Source: Nautilus pompilius
Lineage: Eukaryota > Mollusca > Cephalopoda > Nautilida > Nautilidae
DNA length: 64,000 nt
Direction of reading: 5' to 3'
NCBI GenBank assembly: GCA_018389105.1
Contig: JACATO010000334.1
Location: 310,001 to 374,000 of the forward strand
This document shows, in pieces, positions 10,085-23,635 of the stretch. A program made the translations under genes and the position numbers. The notes under the pieces are model-generated. The model did not search any database. It was not told the DNA's origin and worked only from the letters and a program-made list of their open reading frames with translations. How positions within the stretch are numbered: position 1 is the first letter of the stretch; each line of letters begins with the position of its first letter.

Positions 10085-13000
10085 CCGGTAAGTTTTATCA
10101 TCACAAAATGAACAGAAGTAACCATATTTTTCATTTGTCTACTTACATCTTTTAGACCATAAAACAACTAATTTTTACAACCCAGCTGAAGCAAATGTCT
10201 TGTACTGATATGAAACCCAGTGAAGGAAAGTCTGAAGGATCTCTATTTACTTTCTGTTTAGGCATTGTCTTAAATTGAGGAAAGATAGATCTGTGTCATC
10301 ATCAGATTCAAGGTGTATGCAAAAAGGCACCAATTTAAACAAGAGCATTTCATCACAAAGTTTCATTACCATAAAACACAAACATTCTGGATTTTGGAGG
10401 ATATCAGGTGATATACTAGTTTTGTGAGAAATGAATAACCAATAGCCAACTGCAGGATGATAATCTGCTCCAGCAATCAGTCCCTGGAAAGGGAAAGTAG
10501 CTGCTACATTAATCTCCTTGGCACTAGCTGACAGAGATGACTAACAGTATTGGGTGTATGTAAGCGGTTGCCATCAGAAACCAATCTGGGCTTGACGACT
10601 TAAGAGAGGTGGTGACAGCTGGCTTTTAAACTGAGATCTACAGGGAGCATTTGGTGGCAAAAATAGTTGGCAAATGAAGAAACTGGGTGAACATAATTTG
10701 CAATGATAATATGAAAAATATGGGATTTTAAATTTGAAAACTTGTTCTGCTTATGGTAATTACGAGCCCTAGGGCAATATGGCTTAAGCTGGAAATAAGA
10801 TTATTGCTTTCCTTGCCCTTTTAATTTTTCCCATGGGTATATACAAAAAAATGGCATATAGGCTTATGCTCATCACAAAAAAATTCTATGATGGCTTATA
10901 CCCTAGTGAACAACTACTAAACCTCCACCAATAACTTTATGTAAAGGAAAGTCTACAACAAAAAGATTGCCTGGCTTTTACCAAACTCAGTTTATGGACA
11001 TCTATCATGTAAAGCTGAGACCCAAGATGGAAAAATTACCATAAAGATAAAAACATAAGTTACATGATAAAACAAAGGGATACCAACCAAAACATAGAAT
11101 TAGCTGATAAAAGGGCAAGACTTCCTTTTCTAATATTAATAAATTTTAAAAAAGTAAAAATAAATAAAATACATTTTGTTAATGCTACAACCACCACCTT
11201 CCCAAAGATGACAAAGAAATTTGAAAGAAAACAGGCCACATGTTAATGATAGAATTCTAATGGCTAAAACGATCTGAAAGAGCAGTAGTAGTAAATGATG
11301 TGAATCACACACAGTGTAGCCCTACCAAAAACAAATCAGAATGCAGGGTTCTCAATGATATGTAATTTGTGAAAAGTATTTTTGTTTTTACTTTCTTGAA
11401 GCAAGAACTGCTAACACACACACTTACCACCACCACCTGAATGCACAGTAATATTCCCCTCCCAACCATCTTTCCATTTCCATGCTCAGTTATTTTGTTT
11501 TGTTTCAAAATCTATTTATTAAAAAATAATAATTTAACAAGAACAATGACTGCAACAAACACCAAAATTAATTTGAAATTCTGATTACTTTTAAAACCAG
11601 GTACAATGTTGCCAAGGCAACATAATTAAGTCAAAGGTACAATGGCTTAATATTAATTTCACGTGAAAGGGTCTTTTTCATAACCTTAACAATCCAAATT
11701 TTTTCCCTCTTGTGCTGAGATGCTACAGGGACAGTAAGACTACCTCCTTAGTGTAAATAACATGGTGTCAGCAAAAATTCCCAATATTCTTAACTACCTA
11801 CATCCAACACGGTCACTTTGTTTGGATCCAAAACACATCTTTCAGGTAACCTGGATCATAGCAGTTCATCCATAAAATCATGTATTATGGATATTGCTCT
11901 GTAATGGGTTAATGATCTTTTTTCTGACTGCCTGAGGCCAAGTAATTTTTTCTCCTCATTATCCTGTCATCATCTAATCTGTGATGCTTAACATGTTAAT
12001 ATTTAAAAATAAAAATAGCCACTAAGTATAAGCTGTTATAAAATGTAATTTATTTTATCTACCTTATAAAAATTTAAATAAATAAAAGTAATCTAATGGA
12101 AAATATGTAATATATATACATAGTGAAAAATAAAATGTTTGTTTGTTTTCAGTTTTGGTAATAGCCACTAATATCTGGATTATCTCCTTACCCCCCCCCC
12201 AAATAAAACATTAAATGTGCTAGAAAACAAATTTAACAAAGAAAGTGTAGTATAGACATTGAAACAATAGCATTCAGCCAAGAAAGATAACCATTCTTAA
12301 TACATAGTTCTCTCTCTAACAAAAAAAATTAATATACACCTTAACACCTGATTAAGAAACTTTAACGCATGCTTACCGAAGCAGCAGTGTTTAATTTCAC
12401 TTGTTAAAAAAACCTTTGATTGATGCTTGCCGTCTATTGCAGTGATGTGTGAAATGACTGTTAAAATCTCCAAACCTCAGTACATTTGACTGCTGAACAA
12501 TGTCAAAATAAAATGTAGGTTGTTTTCTTTGCTCATACATTTTTACCAAGAGAAATCTACTTTAACTGCATTATAGTTTTGTTTCAAACAATTTCTGGAG
12601 TGAGAAAAAATAGAAATATTGACAAACCAACTAAAGTGATTCATTTGAACAACAGAGACAAACTGACCACTGCAATATTTTCGAACATCAAGGAGAGAGA
12701 GAGGAGGAGAGAGAGAGACGGGAGACGATTTAATTTGAGTCGTCCTCAGGCTGAGGTAGCTTTTCATCCCTGGTGGCGACAGTAATTTACTTTCAGATGA
12801 CAACAAGCAAATTACATTCTCCTTCTCAATGAAAAGCCACAAGGAGTTCCAGAAGTGCTTTGCAAGATGAGGGTGGCTGGGCAACATAGCTTTATGTACA
12901 CTCATGTAATTCATTTAAACAAATTAGACATATTTGCTGTTATTTATCATCCTCAAAAATCACGATTTATCCATTTTGTTCTGTAAAAGTGTAGCTAGAG

Positions 13001-16000
13001 TTCCAAAAGCTGACAACACTAAAAGGTGATTTAAAAATTATGCAAGCTATTTGCATTGCTAAGTAATTGAATTCCTGGCATGCAAATGAATAACTACAAG
13101 GGTCTCTTTCTGTGAGAATGAGGGACACTGCTTCTCTGAATGCAGTAAATAAACTCCTATAACCTAATATGTTATTTATTTATTTCAATATCCTGTTCAC
13201 AGCTGTTAAGGGCGCTATGATAGTAGGGCTTTTGGTGGGTTTTGTTCCTAGGTGTATACCGAGTGTGGAAGGATTGTGGGAGCCCACCATTTGAGTACCA
13301 TTTCTCCCCAGTCTATCTTTAATCATGGGTGGTAATCCAGGACTGTTAACTCCCAGACTCAGATGATGGTACACAATGATGATGTCAACAACCATTTAAT
13401 TGCTGCAGGTTAGCAAACAAATTTCTATAGAAGCATCAGAGCAATTTCAACTGCTCTCCCTGGAAAGTTAATAGTGATAGTATAATCATGGCATTTTTTT
13501 TTTTTGCTTGGTTCACCATGCTCACTGGTGGATGGTGAATTGAGCAAGAAATAATGAATTTGACCACGTGACCAGAGGCCAAAAGGTCAAAGGTAGGGAA
13601 GAGAGTAGCAATATAGGAAAATATAATATATGGCACTGGCAGACAGTATTTATTAATTTTAGAAGTTTGTTTGCTACACCAAGAAAGTTAAAACAGAATG
13701 TTCAGCTGTTTGTTTTTTTTTTTGTGAATTCCAATGTTTGCATACTAAGAATCACTTGAATTTTGTGCACTATTCATTAAGGATTTATTAGAAGGTTCAG
13801 ACAAAGAAATCTTAAGTCCAAAACTTTTATCTGTAAGACGAAAGAAAAAAACAATTCTTAGAAATCTATGATGATTAAAAACATAAAATCAAATAACATC
13901 TGCCTATAATCCAAAATTATTTATTCCTAGTTTATTTCAGAAATAATAGATTTCCTTTAAGGCACCAGCCAAGTTTTAAAAGTTGTTTTGGTTATCTGAC
14001 ATAACAATGAAGACCAAAAGAGAAGTATTTCAATATATAAGGTATGGTGTGCAGGGCAGCAGTATATTTCCATTTTCAGTAAGAAATCCCTTGTTCACCA
14101 GACTACCTGTGGTAACCAATGGTAACCAAACTGTTTCTGACTGTGAAGTTTCCAAAAGCATTAACTGTAGCATCCTAGTCAACTCTAACAAAGATCAAGT
14201 GAGTGTCCTTGGTGGCTGAGGTTGGTTTAGGCTACATGCTTTCAAGCCATGGTTCCTCTTATACTTCTGTTCCAACTTATCAAATGGGTTTTCTACTCTA
14301 AGTTCCATGGACTCCAATTTTCAGCTATGTGCACTCATAAACAAATTTAAATGTATTATCACAATAAATTTATGTTGTGAAGAACTAAAGAAAAAATAAT
14401 AGATAGCCCTTCCATTTATCTTCAGCCTTTGCTATTAATTCAGAATTCATCTACTGTTGAAACCAACTGTTTAAAAATTGTTTCAGTTAAAAAAAAGTCA
14501 TCAAGCAAAACACAAATTGCAGTATCAACTGGTAAAATAGTTCACAATACAGTTAACTTATCAAACCTGGATGGAAAGCAGAGCAGAGAGAGAGAGAGGG
14601 GGGGGTTGATGTACATATGGAGCAGTGGAAATGTATGAAGTACATAAAAGAAGGCTGGCCAACAAGATCTGAGCGCCACATACACTTACTCAGAGCTTCA
14701 GGGGTGCTGGGGAAAATGTCCTGGGAGTTGTTACACAAGGAAGTCTGCAGTATCAGTTGGAAGGATTGAATACACAGATAGACTATCAAAAAAACTTAAA
14801 GATTGTGCCAGCTCATCAACATGATTTTCAGCAGCTTCGAGATGTGGCTCACAAGAATCTGCACCCCCCCTTTACCCTGTTAGTAAAGGGAGGCTCCCTT
14901 TGATGCTTGTATGATTCATGAAAGAAGGCTCATTTCTGCAAAGGTTTCCTCAGGAGAGATGCTGTAATCCTCCTGCATCATTTATTTTTGTCTGTCTTGG
15001 TCCAGTAACTGTGGCTAACCAGCCGCTGCTAATGTGATAATTACCAATCTGATTTACCCATATGTTTCATAACTTAATAAAAAGCATGGAAACAAAAATA
15101 TATATATATATACTATGAAGACTTAATGAGACTTGACAAAGAGTTTATTATTATTTAATTTTAAAAAATCAGGAAAGCTATAATTTTTATTGTGCATGAA
15201 TTATTAACTAATATAGACACACATTCTGTGTGGAGATGATATTGAATGTGTTCAGAGAACCTAGCAATGTGCTGGACATCAGTTTCTAGACATTTGATAC
15301 TGAGAGTTACTTCAATACATCATATTTTCTAGAGGGATAAGAAGTTGTCCAACATATAAAGACACAATGCTTTCAATTAATCTATCCATTGTATGTTTAA
15401 CTCAATGGTGGTACACTTAATTGTTCTGCTAAGAAAACAAGCCTACTACGGCATTTATAAAGTTTTAAATCATCACCACTACAAAAAAAAAAAGCTTGAG
15501 AATACTTGTTCTATACATTTCAAAATTTCTTAATTCATTCTCATTCTAATCTTCAGTATACAAGGCTGGGATGTTTAATTTGTTCTAATCAATTGAAATA
15601 GCTTAAATCCTTCATTTATCCAAAGAACTCACAAGAAGAAAGCTATCTAATAGCATAAATATTGATAAGCAGAAATTGTCTTTTTCACATTTATATATTA
15701 ACATTAAAAATAAACAAAAACTAACTTGAGACACAATTAAAAACCATGCACAACAAAACAGATTAAGTAGAAACATTTATTTAGAAAATCAGAATTTATA
15801 TTCAGGAGAAACGAATTCCAGTACAAGCATAAACAAAAACACTATCAATGTTATTCAAGGAGAAATCATTACTTTTCTTTAAACTTAATTTAAAAATAAA
15901 TACAATAATAAATTACTTTTCACCTAAAATATATATATTTGCATGGATATTAGATAAAAATCAAACCAATAACAATAAAAAAATCTCTGCTAACACAGTT

Positions 16001-16455
16001 GTACTCCAACTAGAAATCAAAAGTTTGTACCTTTTTATTTTGGCACATGTAAGTGTTATCAAATGTGAACATGTGAAACAAAATCTGATTGGCTGACATA
16101 ACAGAAATAATATCACCAAGAATCCTACTACAAAACTAGAAACGGATTTGATGAAAACAGGGTGTTCAAAGCAAGTGAAAAGTTTGTATAACTTTACATT
16201 ACCAAAGCAAAAAGAAAACAGATGAAGGTATATGTTTAATTTTAATATTATTATTTATATTCTGTGCAAATTCCAAGACTGTGAGGTTTACTAATAAAAT
16301 ATAGCTCACATTGTCCAATCATTCTAATGAATGGCTTTGGTTGATGCTAAAAAGATATTACCAATATACAAACAAATATTATAATCCAGTTTTAAGAGAA
16401 AGCAAATAAGTTAAAAAATAAATATGACAGTTCTTATAGCAGTATATATATCATG

Positions 16456-16480
16456 CAGTGGCAAATCCAGGAATAGTGAA
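16456..16480 (+). other. hAT-like terminal inverted repeat candidate
   Basis: CAGTGGCAAATCCAGGAATA resembles hAT termini of the CAGTGGCGGATCCAGG type. It lies about 0.8 kb upstream of the plus-strand hAT transposase relic and could be its left end. I found no matching right end near 25 kb, so the assignment is weak. Confidence 0.35.
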
Positions 16481-17269
16481 ACTGTGGGAGATGGTGCCAA
16501 ATTGTTGTGTGGTTATTGTATGGCAAACAGTAAACAGCATCATGGAGTATCTCCATGTGTTGTTTGTAGAAAACATGTCCCACATAAGATGGCATCGTCA
16601 GATTGTATTATCTAGAAACAATTGCTAAGCCTTAGCATTGTTGGAGGAATGATCAACTGGTCTATAATGGATGGCGCTGCCAAGCAACTGCAAAATGTAA
16701 TAAGTAAAAAAGAAAATTGGCAGCCAAAAGATAAGGGAAAGAAGTACTGTGCCAGAGCCATCTGTATGTAGATTCATCATATATGTCCTCATGAGATGAA
16801 GTAGTCATCCATCTAATCAAATAACAGATGTTAGCCTAACCTATCCTAGATCACTGACAAAATAAAAGATGAAACTTGATAATGATAAATTATAATTTTG
16901 AAAATTCAAAGCAGCACATGTTAAGTAAACAAGAAAAATGTTTTTCACAATTTATTTTTATTTTTTAAATAGATTGTGTCAAGTGGATAAAAATGTCAGT
17001 AAATTAAACAGTTTGCTTTTTAGTATATGCCTTTTTAATTTTCAGTTTCATGCAGTGAAAAGTAGCCTTTTCTTATAACACTAGGCTACCTGAAAATACG
17101 ACATCAACAATCAAGACTCAAAGACATTGGGACTTCAAACAATCTGGTCACACTAGGGAAGAGAATTACAAGTTCTAACAGTTGTTTGGAAACTAGATGA
17201 ACAGTTCATGTTCCAAAAGTAGTAGTAATATGAGAAGTGAAGATTAACTATGAATGTGTTTAGCAATAG

Positions 17270-18010
17270 AAATGGTTGGCTTACTCTTCTGCATTAGATG
17301 ACATTTTGTTTACCCTGTGTAGTGTTTGGCTGTGAAATAGGAAAAAGATTTACGGAAATTGGATAAATCCCTACATAAGCCAACAAACACGTGGACAACT
17401 GCATCATGGAAATTCAAGAAACATTAATCTAACTCAGATATCCACAAAGCAGGTACACTTTTGGCAAGTGAATTTAGAGTGTCTCTGGGAGAAAAAAAAA
17501 AGCTGTTCCAGTGCAAAACTAACTAAATCAAATGGTACCAAACAGATCCAAACATTAATTTTTAAAAACACCATATTGTGTTGGGAAACAGAATTTACCA
17601 CTCGGAGGCATGGAAACAGCATCTTAAAGGAGACAGCAATTATGGAAATTTTCAAAAATTCCAGACCTTAGAAATGATGCAGGTGGTAATATTTTGCAAC
17701 AACAGCAGAATATACCAAATAATTCAAATTTAGTAAAAAAACTATTCAGAATGAACTATCTTGTTACACAGACTTTGTGTGATCGCACTGTTAAAGATAT
17801 AAAAACCACAAAATTCTTTGGGCTGATAAAGCAACAGATAATAGCGATGTAGGCGCCATTAATTGCCAGCTATTTCAATGAAAAGTCCCTTGAAACCAGA
17901 GGTGATTTTTTCAGAATTTGTAGCTTGTGCAGGTGTATCAATTGAAACAACTGTCAAAGTCATTACAGAAACAGTTAGTAACCTGAGTTTGAGCATGCTT
18001 TTAGGCAGGT
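17270..18010 (+). pseudogene. hAT transposase relic, N-terminal part (TTF-type finger to catalytic core start)
   Basis: Plus-strand frames show, in family order: a TTF-type zinc-finger block (FCLPCVVFGCEIGKRFTEIG near 17306), a QNLPLGG block (QN-I-PLRGH in the family), SNYGNFQKFQTL, then RNDAGGNILQQ with NSNLVKKLF, a VKDIKTTKFFGLI block, and finally EFVACAGVSIETTVKVITET ending near 18008. This order matches animal hAT proteins of the TTF/DUF4371 type. Several stops and frame changes break it. The protein breaks off at ...LSMLLGR, just where the family has the G-Q-x-Y-D-G motif. That part continues at 23.6 kb, so the gene was split by about 5.6 kb. A splice-donor-like CAG/GTAAGA lies exactly at the break, so an intron is an alternative explanation. 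Confidence 0.8.
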
Positions 18011-18469
18011 AAGAATGTTCACCATTCATTTATTTAAATTGAAAATCACATAAATAAATAAATTCTTTTTAAATAACAAGAGTAATTATACTATTATAGA
18101 GTAGAATTTTGTTTATCACCAAGAAAATTTCAGATAATCAATATTTTTGCTAATTGAATATTGCATAGGTTAGGATTAAAACCGTGTCTTTTCACCCATA
18201 TACCCTCACCAACATTTACATAATATAAAGATCGGATTTATGGTCTCCAGGGACCCTTGAACTTCTTTTTTTTTTTGCCTCCCTATCTCTTCCAAATTTA
18301 AAAAAAAAAAGTGTTTCATTCTTAATCATGTAATTCAAATAAACTATGCACTAGTTATTTGCAACCATAAATATACTCACCTTATAATAAACATGTTAAA
18401 CCACTCATTTAATAAAACATTAAAAGGGGAAAAAAAAGTATACATTTAGTAATTGGTACATTGACATCT

Positions 18470-20345
18470 TTCAAGCCTTTACAAATGTGAAATCAGTAAT
18501 GATAATATCAAAGCTGATTCACTGCAACAGAGTTCTCTTGATTGCCATTAAGCAAAGTGCATTGAGACAACATTTCTGAATTGATGCCTGGAGTTTGTTC
18601 TTTACTCTCGCCATTCTTGAAAATGCTCGTTCTGCACAGTGGCTAATTGGCAGAATCATAAATTTAGAATGTCACATACACATTAAAGAAAACAAATTCA
18701 AGCTTGTTTCATCAGATTACTTGCAGACAATATTGCATCATAGGAGTCACATCACATTCAGTGAATTTAGAAAACTGCACTGTTACACTTCCGAGAAAAA
18801 AAAATCAAAGTCCTCTGAGTAAGTCTCCTACATTCTCTTTGCTGCTGCAGCTGAAATGGCCGTAATTTTGAAACTGGTTAAAAATCTCAACTTGATTTCT
18901 CTTGGTTCACATGCTGCAAGACAACCATTCAAACATGCAACCAGCCTGTCAAAGATTGGCATGAAATTCTCAACCCAGAATTTTTGTGATTCTGACAACA
19001 ACTTCGCCATCATGAATTTTGTCATCTGCCAGTTTGTCTTTGTTTTCTTGAACTCTTGCTCTTGAACTGTTTGCCTATAGCATCTAATAGTTGACTGGTG
19101 CTTTCTTCAAGATCCTTGACACTCATGAAAAGTGCTGATGTACTCTGTTAAAGACTTTAAGAAGATTTATTCCAACCAACTAATCTAGTTCCTTTGTCTT
19201 GAAGCTTTGCACTTGTCATGTCATATCCTTGGAGGACTCACTGCCAGAGCATACTGACATCCAGCAATTCCATTTTCTTCAAGAGAGCCTGTGCCTCATC
19301 ACTTCACTCTCTTCAAGCACTTGCTTTAGATAGATCTTGTTGTAATTTTAATATATCACTTTTGTTAAAACTGCTTTCGGAGACCATTATGCCCAACAAA
19401 AAATTTAAGTTTAACTGGTCTCCCCTTTTTTGCCATCACTTGTTAGCCCTCAAAAAAAGCTTCTCCGACTGTTTAGTAGAAGAAACACAGAAATAATATA
19501 AAAACTTTAGAAAGCCAAAGAAATCCAAGACATACTTGCAGCTTTTTACAGCATTGACTTCATCCAAGTTTAATAAGTGGGCTATGTAAGGGACATAATC
19601 TATATACTTGTTCTTGTTTTTTTAAATGTACCTGAAGGTTGTTGTACTTCCCAGACTTATTGGTGTTGCTGTATGGCTAACCATATATATATTGTACATC
19701 TATACCTAGACTGCTCAATTTCTGAATTATTACATCAGTCATGGTCTTACAGGGGCCCACATGATGATTCATAGCCAATGAAACACTCTTAAACTACAAT
19801 TTCTTCACTCACATAACGCAATATCATGACTACTTGATTACAGTATGAAACATCTGGCGACAGTTAAATTTACTTTGCTGGGAATGATCTTATTAAGAAC
19901 TCTTTATCCCATCAAAAGTACGATCTCTGTAGATTGTGGAAGATATGTAAGATACTAGTGCATGAGCTGGATTTCTTCATAACTTTAAACGCTTGACAAA
20001 ATATAGATAAAATTTTGCCAAAAATTCTAGTACTTGATTACTCTATGTAATACTTCTCTCTGGTAACATTTCTCATTTTTCAATGAGGTTTCATGAGCAC
20101 ATCTATAATATTTCTCCAACTCCTGTAATTTTTCCTACTCAACACTGCACAGGTTTAAGATGTCCCGTGGTTGTTTTTTTTTTCATGTTTTGGGATAGTT
20201 CTATAGGCATGTACTCATTCACCAAACCCTGTTGTAAAGGAGTCACTCGAGTATTTGAAAAGAGTGCATAAAAAGCAGAATATTTCCCTGTAGATGAAGA
20301 CACGAACCATTCTCTTTTCCTTGTCTCACCATTTTTCAATTTAAA
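18470..20345 (-). pseudogene. second hAT transposase relic, opposite strand
   Basis: Read on the minus strand, a TTF-type finger block lies at 20339-20139 (ETRKREWFVSSSTGKYSAF). It is followed near 20.05-19.85 kb by YQREVLHRVIK and IVLLMG-RVLNKII, which correspond to the family's YWR-x-VL-x-RV and QLMGNKVL blocks. Middle-domain fragments follow at 19.6-19.2 kb (LNLDEVNAVKSCKYVLDFFG). The C-terminal hAT dimerisation block lies at about 18660-18510 (LPISHCAERAFSRMARVKNK, family pattern LP-x-S-x-x-x-ER-x-FS). Stops and frameshifts are frequent. The frame at 20757-20533 may be the variable N-terminal tail. Its sequence differs clearly from the plus-strand hAT around it, so it is a different family and not an inverted duplicate. 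Confidence 0.8.
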
Positions 20346-22099
20346 AGAAATTAATTAATTCAGGATGCAGAACCTATCCACATCTTTGGAATGAGTTACA
20401 TGCTTTTATGCTTTAATGTTGATATGTTTAGATACAGAATTTCCTGTCTATGAATCCATTAACTTTTTACTGTCTTATTATCAACTGGCCATAAGGCTGG
20501 ATCCAAGGTGAGTTCCATGTCAGAACTGGAATTTATTTACTGAGTGTCTCTAACTGCAAAAACAAACAAACATTTCCTGTTCTGAAACGACTGCGCTGCC
20601 AAAAGTTTTCATTACACTGATAACTGCTTTGTTTTTCAATAACTGCAACTTCAAAAGTAATTGCTACAGAACTATTTAAAGTTGTGGAGTCTTCGCTGGC
20701 AGCCATGTCCTTGATTGTCACCTTCAAGAGTTGGGAAGAATTTTGATAGCTTTTCAACGATTTCTAAAACAAGTTGGTGCTTTTCTGTTTGTTTTTTTTT
20801 TCCTTTTAGACAATCACTCTCAAACTTTCTTTCCATTTTTTCAAGAAAACTTTTAAAGTTAGTACCTTAGCCATAAATATTTACCTTTATTGTAAAAAAT
20901 GATAGAAATTCAGTTAGATTTGCAAATGATACAAATGTTTTTTGCTTATTAAAAAATAGAAATAGTTCACAAAGCCATTTTAAGTTTGCAATTAAATATT
21001 TGTTAAGAAAATAAAAGTATTTACAACTATCTTTGATCAGCCGTCAATTTTTGCACAGAATGGACAAGCACCATATATTCTTTACTTTATACTGAAGTTT
21101 ACTCTGCTACATATGAACACAGAAGTGCTGATTGGCCCACATCTATTGTAAATGATGACATAACACATGCTATTTTGTTTTACTTTATTCTTCATTTGCT
21201 ATGTAATTTGCACACATGCTCCTAGTTTGCTTTGAGACCTAGTTAATCTTTACAACACCTACAAAACAAGTGTGGCCTGCCTTAGGGCTGCATTAGCCAC
21301 AGATATTCCAAACATTGGTATAAAGTAACAAAACAACAAAATATATTAGTACATGACCACCTACATTGTTGCTGTCTCATGATAAAGCAGAAGCAGGCTT
21401 GGGTGGGGGCCCAGATAGCCTGTAAGTCATCAAAATTATAATCAATATTTCATATTAGTAATATTTGCAAATTTTTTTTTTATTTAAATAATTTTCAGAT
21501 GAGTGTATGATACAGTAACAGGGTATTATAATATGCGAATACCAACAGAAAAGAAAATAAGAGAAAAAGCAAAAGTAATTCACATAAATAAAAAATTGTT
21601 GAAATCAAAAATTTAAATATTTTTTTTACTTACCGAAAAACCCTTTATATCTGCTTACAAATTGAAGGATGTAAACACATCAGTGATGAGAGTTAAGCAG
21701 TGAGATCTGAAACAAAAGATGTTGAGACAACAGGAAAGTACATAGCAGAGTCAGGTTTAACAGAAATGAAGGCTACAGAAGAATGGAAGAAAATTTCATG
21801 AAGTGTAGACATAGGAGTCGCATGATGTCACCATCTGTCTCTTAATGTACAGTGAAGTAATCTAAGCTCTGTAACATCAAGTAATGGGCTAGGGAAAAGG
21901 CTTGGAGTAATGGAAGACTGCTTGGCACAATCTCTTGATGCTTTCTCTAAATGGGCTTGCAGAGTTTGTTTGTTTTAAATAGCTAGGTTTTCCCCTAATG
22001 AATGTAATAAAGTTTCATTATTTAATGTTTATTTATAAATGATCTTTGCTCAAGAAAATATATTAAATATCCTGCTAGAGATATAACTGTGTATGATGT
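20346..22099. other. AT-rich filler of the nested island
   Basis: Apart from the possible hAT N-terminal tail at 20533-20757 (minus), no protein blocks were recognised. A hAT-terminus-like GC-rich patch (GGCTTGGGTGGGGGCCC near 21398-21414) could be the outer end of the minus-strand hAT, but I could not pair it convincingly. Confidence 0.35.
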
Positions 22100-22835
22100 A
22101 ATCTTTTCTTGAGCAACCTGACCTTTTCATTATCATCACTATCCTCACCTTCCACCAATTCATCACGTCTATAATTTCTGCACCAATGAAAGTTTAACGG
22201 AAAGGCACATTACTATCACCCTCATTCAAATTTACCGTGACATCTTCACTTAAGTCCTGGGTGACCACTCTATCTATCCCTTTGCATAACTACATAGCAC
22301 ATACATTTTCAGTGATAGTCACACTTCAGACGATTCTCTGATGCACAGGTTAAATTAAAGTGAAATTGTGCATGAAATATACGGGGTAAATGTTCCCAAA
22401 AGCAACTTCTATGCAACTGGGTGAGCAGAACAATTGTCCAGCAAAAAAAAACAAAAAAAATCTTGCAGTCGTCTGGTCTCAAGAACAAAGTGGGGATCAA
22501 ATCAGTCACTGGTCAGTCAGTTCCTGTATAATTAATGCCCACTTATTTGAAAGGTAAAACACTAGGAAAACTTTCACCCCTTTGAAGGTGCAAGACCAAG
22601 CTGTTTACATTCACAACGTTAACACAAATCAGCAACAGTAAGCCTTTCTTTGGACTCCTTCATTTCAGGCATCACATGCTGGTCATTGTTTGCCAGAAGA
22701 TAACATGGTAGGCATTGCCAAGAGATCATCAACATTATAAATTTCCTCTGCAGTGAGGTTGTGATCCATCATCAACCTAGCAAATTCATCATCCTTCACA
22801 GCCTCATGGTTAGCAGACACCTTTTCCAAAACATT
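22100..22835 (-). pseudogene. pogo/Tigger-like (CENP-B-type) DDE transposase relic
   Basis: Minus-strand frames give FARLMMDHNLTAEEIYNVDD near 22.83-22.72 kb, the counterpart of the family's I-Y-N-x-DE block. ESKERLTVADLC follows near 22.66 kb. FFLLDNCSAHPVA lies near 22.45-22.42 kb, the second catalytic Asp block (LLLDN-x-x-AHP), with a decayed GTFTPYISC where the family has a LPPNTTS-type stretch. An acidic DELVEGEDSDDNEKVRLLKK at about 22.17-22.11 kb looks like the C-terminal tail. Several stops and frame changes break the gene. It lies inside the segment that splits the plus-strand hAT gene. Confidence 0.65.
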
Positions 22836-22899
22836 GAAGATAAGAATCATAAATTTTTGTTATTTGGAATTATGGATAACAAATTTCCATTAGAATGAT

Positions 22900-23545
22900 A
22901 ATAAGTTTCTACTCATAAAACTACTAGTTTTGCTGCCAGTGTAGATAACCATGATTGGTGATCTCTCGCGAATGACGAGTATGATTGTCTACCAAGTTCA
23001 TTTTGGTTTCGGTGGACCCTTGAATGACTGATGAGTCCAATTTTGGATTAGAGCAAAACAAGTGAATTAGACTCCACTGCCTGACATGCCAGCTCAAAGC
23101 TAGGGACTTCCAGATCTTGTGTCCTGTCCTCGTCATCTCTTGCTGATTGCTGCAGGACTTTATGGTGCAGGGGTGCTGGTCTCCCTTGTTAGATGCTTTG
23201 TGTAGGACATCTTTTTATGTTAGAAATGCCATTGCACACCGACAAACACAAGGTCTCTGACAGAAGATGAATCTAGTTCCAATGGCAAGGAAGCCTTGAC
23301 AACTGAGGAGCCCATGTCTGCTGCAGCCTTCTTCTGCCTTCGTAGCCATTGACATTCTACAGTGATGTCTTCCATTTGCTCCACTGTTGAGGATTTCAGT
23401 TTGGAATGCTATTAGTCTGGTTCCTCCCCCCTCAACCTTGCCGCCATGAGTGACCCTACCAGGAGTTTGAGAACTCCCAACAGCATCACTCTCGGGATCT
23501 AATGAACATGTAAACACTTCCACTGTGGCAAGGTGATGCAATCCT
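22900..23545. other. GC-richer segment of unknown nature
   Basis: Base composition rises clearly above the surroundings and CpGs appear (e.g. CTCTCGCGAATGACGAG near 22962-22978). A 108-codon minus frame at 23215-23541 and a 70-codon minus frame at 22924-23136 are present, but neither shows a family I can name. It may be a dispersed repeat or a captured fragment within the nested island. It could equally be the interior of an unrecognised element. Confidence 0.3.
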
Positions 23546-23635
23546 CAGAAGGGCAGTGTAAATAATACATCGATCTAGACATAAATTATATATATATGTA
23601 CTATAAATTATGTTTCAATATACACATAAAAGTAA

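Larger units (their letters stand above)
9392..16455. other. long AT-rich stretch with microsatellites, no supported gene
   Basis: Apart from the two simple repeats listed separately and purine runs near 12690-12720 and 14581-14606, I see no transposon protein, SINE or multi-exon pattern. A 123-codon minus frame at 12543-12914 overlaps the purine run and lacks supporting features. Confidence 0.45.

Noticed and set aside
12377-12433. 57-nt minus-strand exon candidate with donor CTTCG/GTAAGC
   Set aside because: The open frame of 18 codons is too short, the pyrimidine tract is weak and there is no partner exon.
12543-12914. 123-codon minus-strand ORF
   Set aside because: It overlaps a purine-rich simple repeat that suppresses stops. 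No domain or exon borders are seen.
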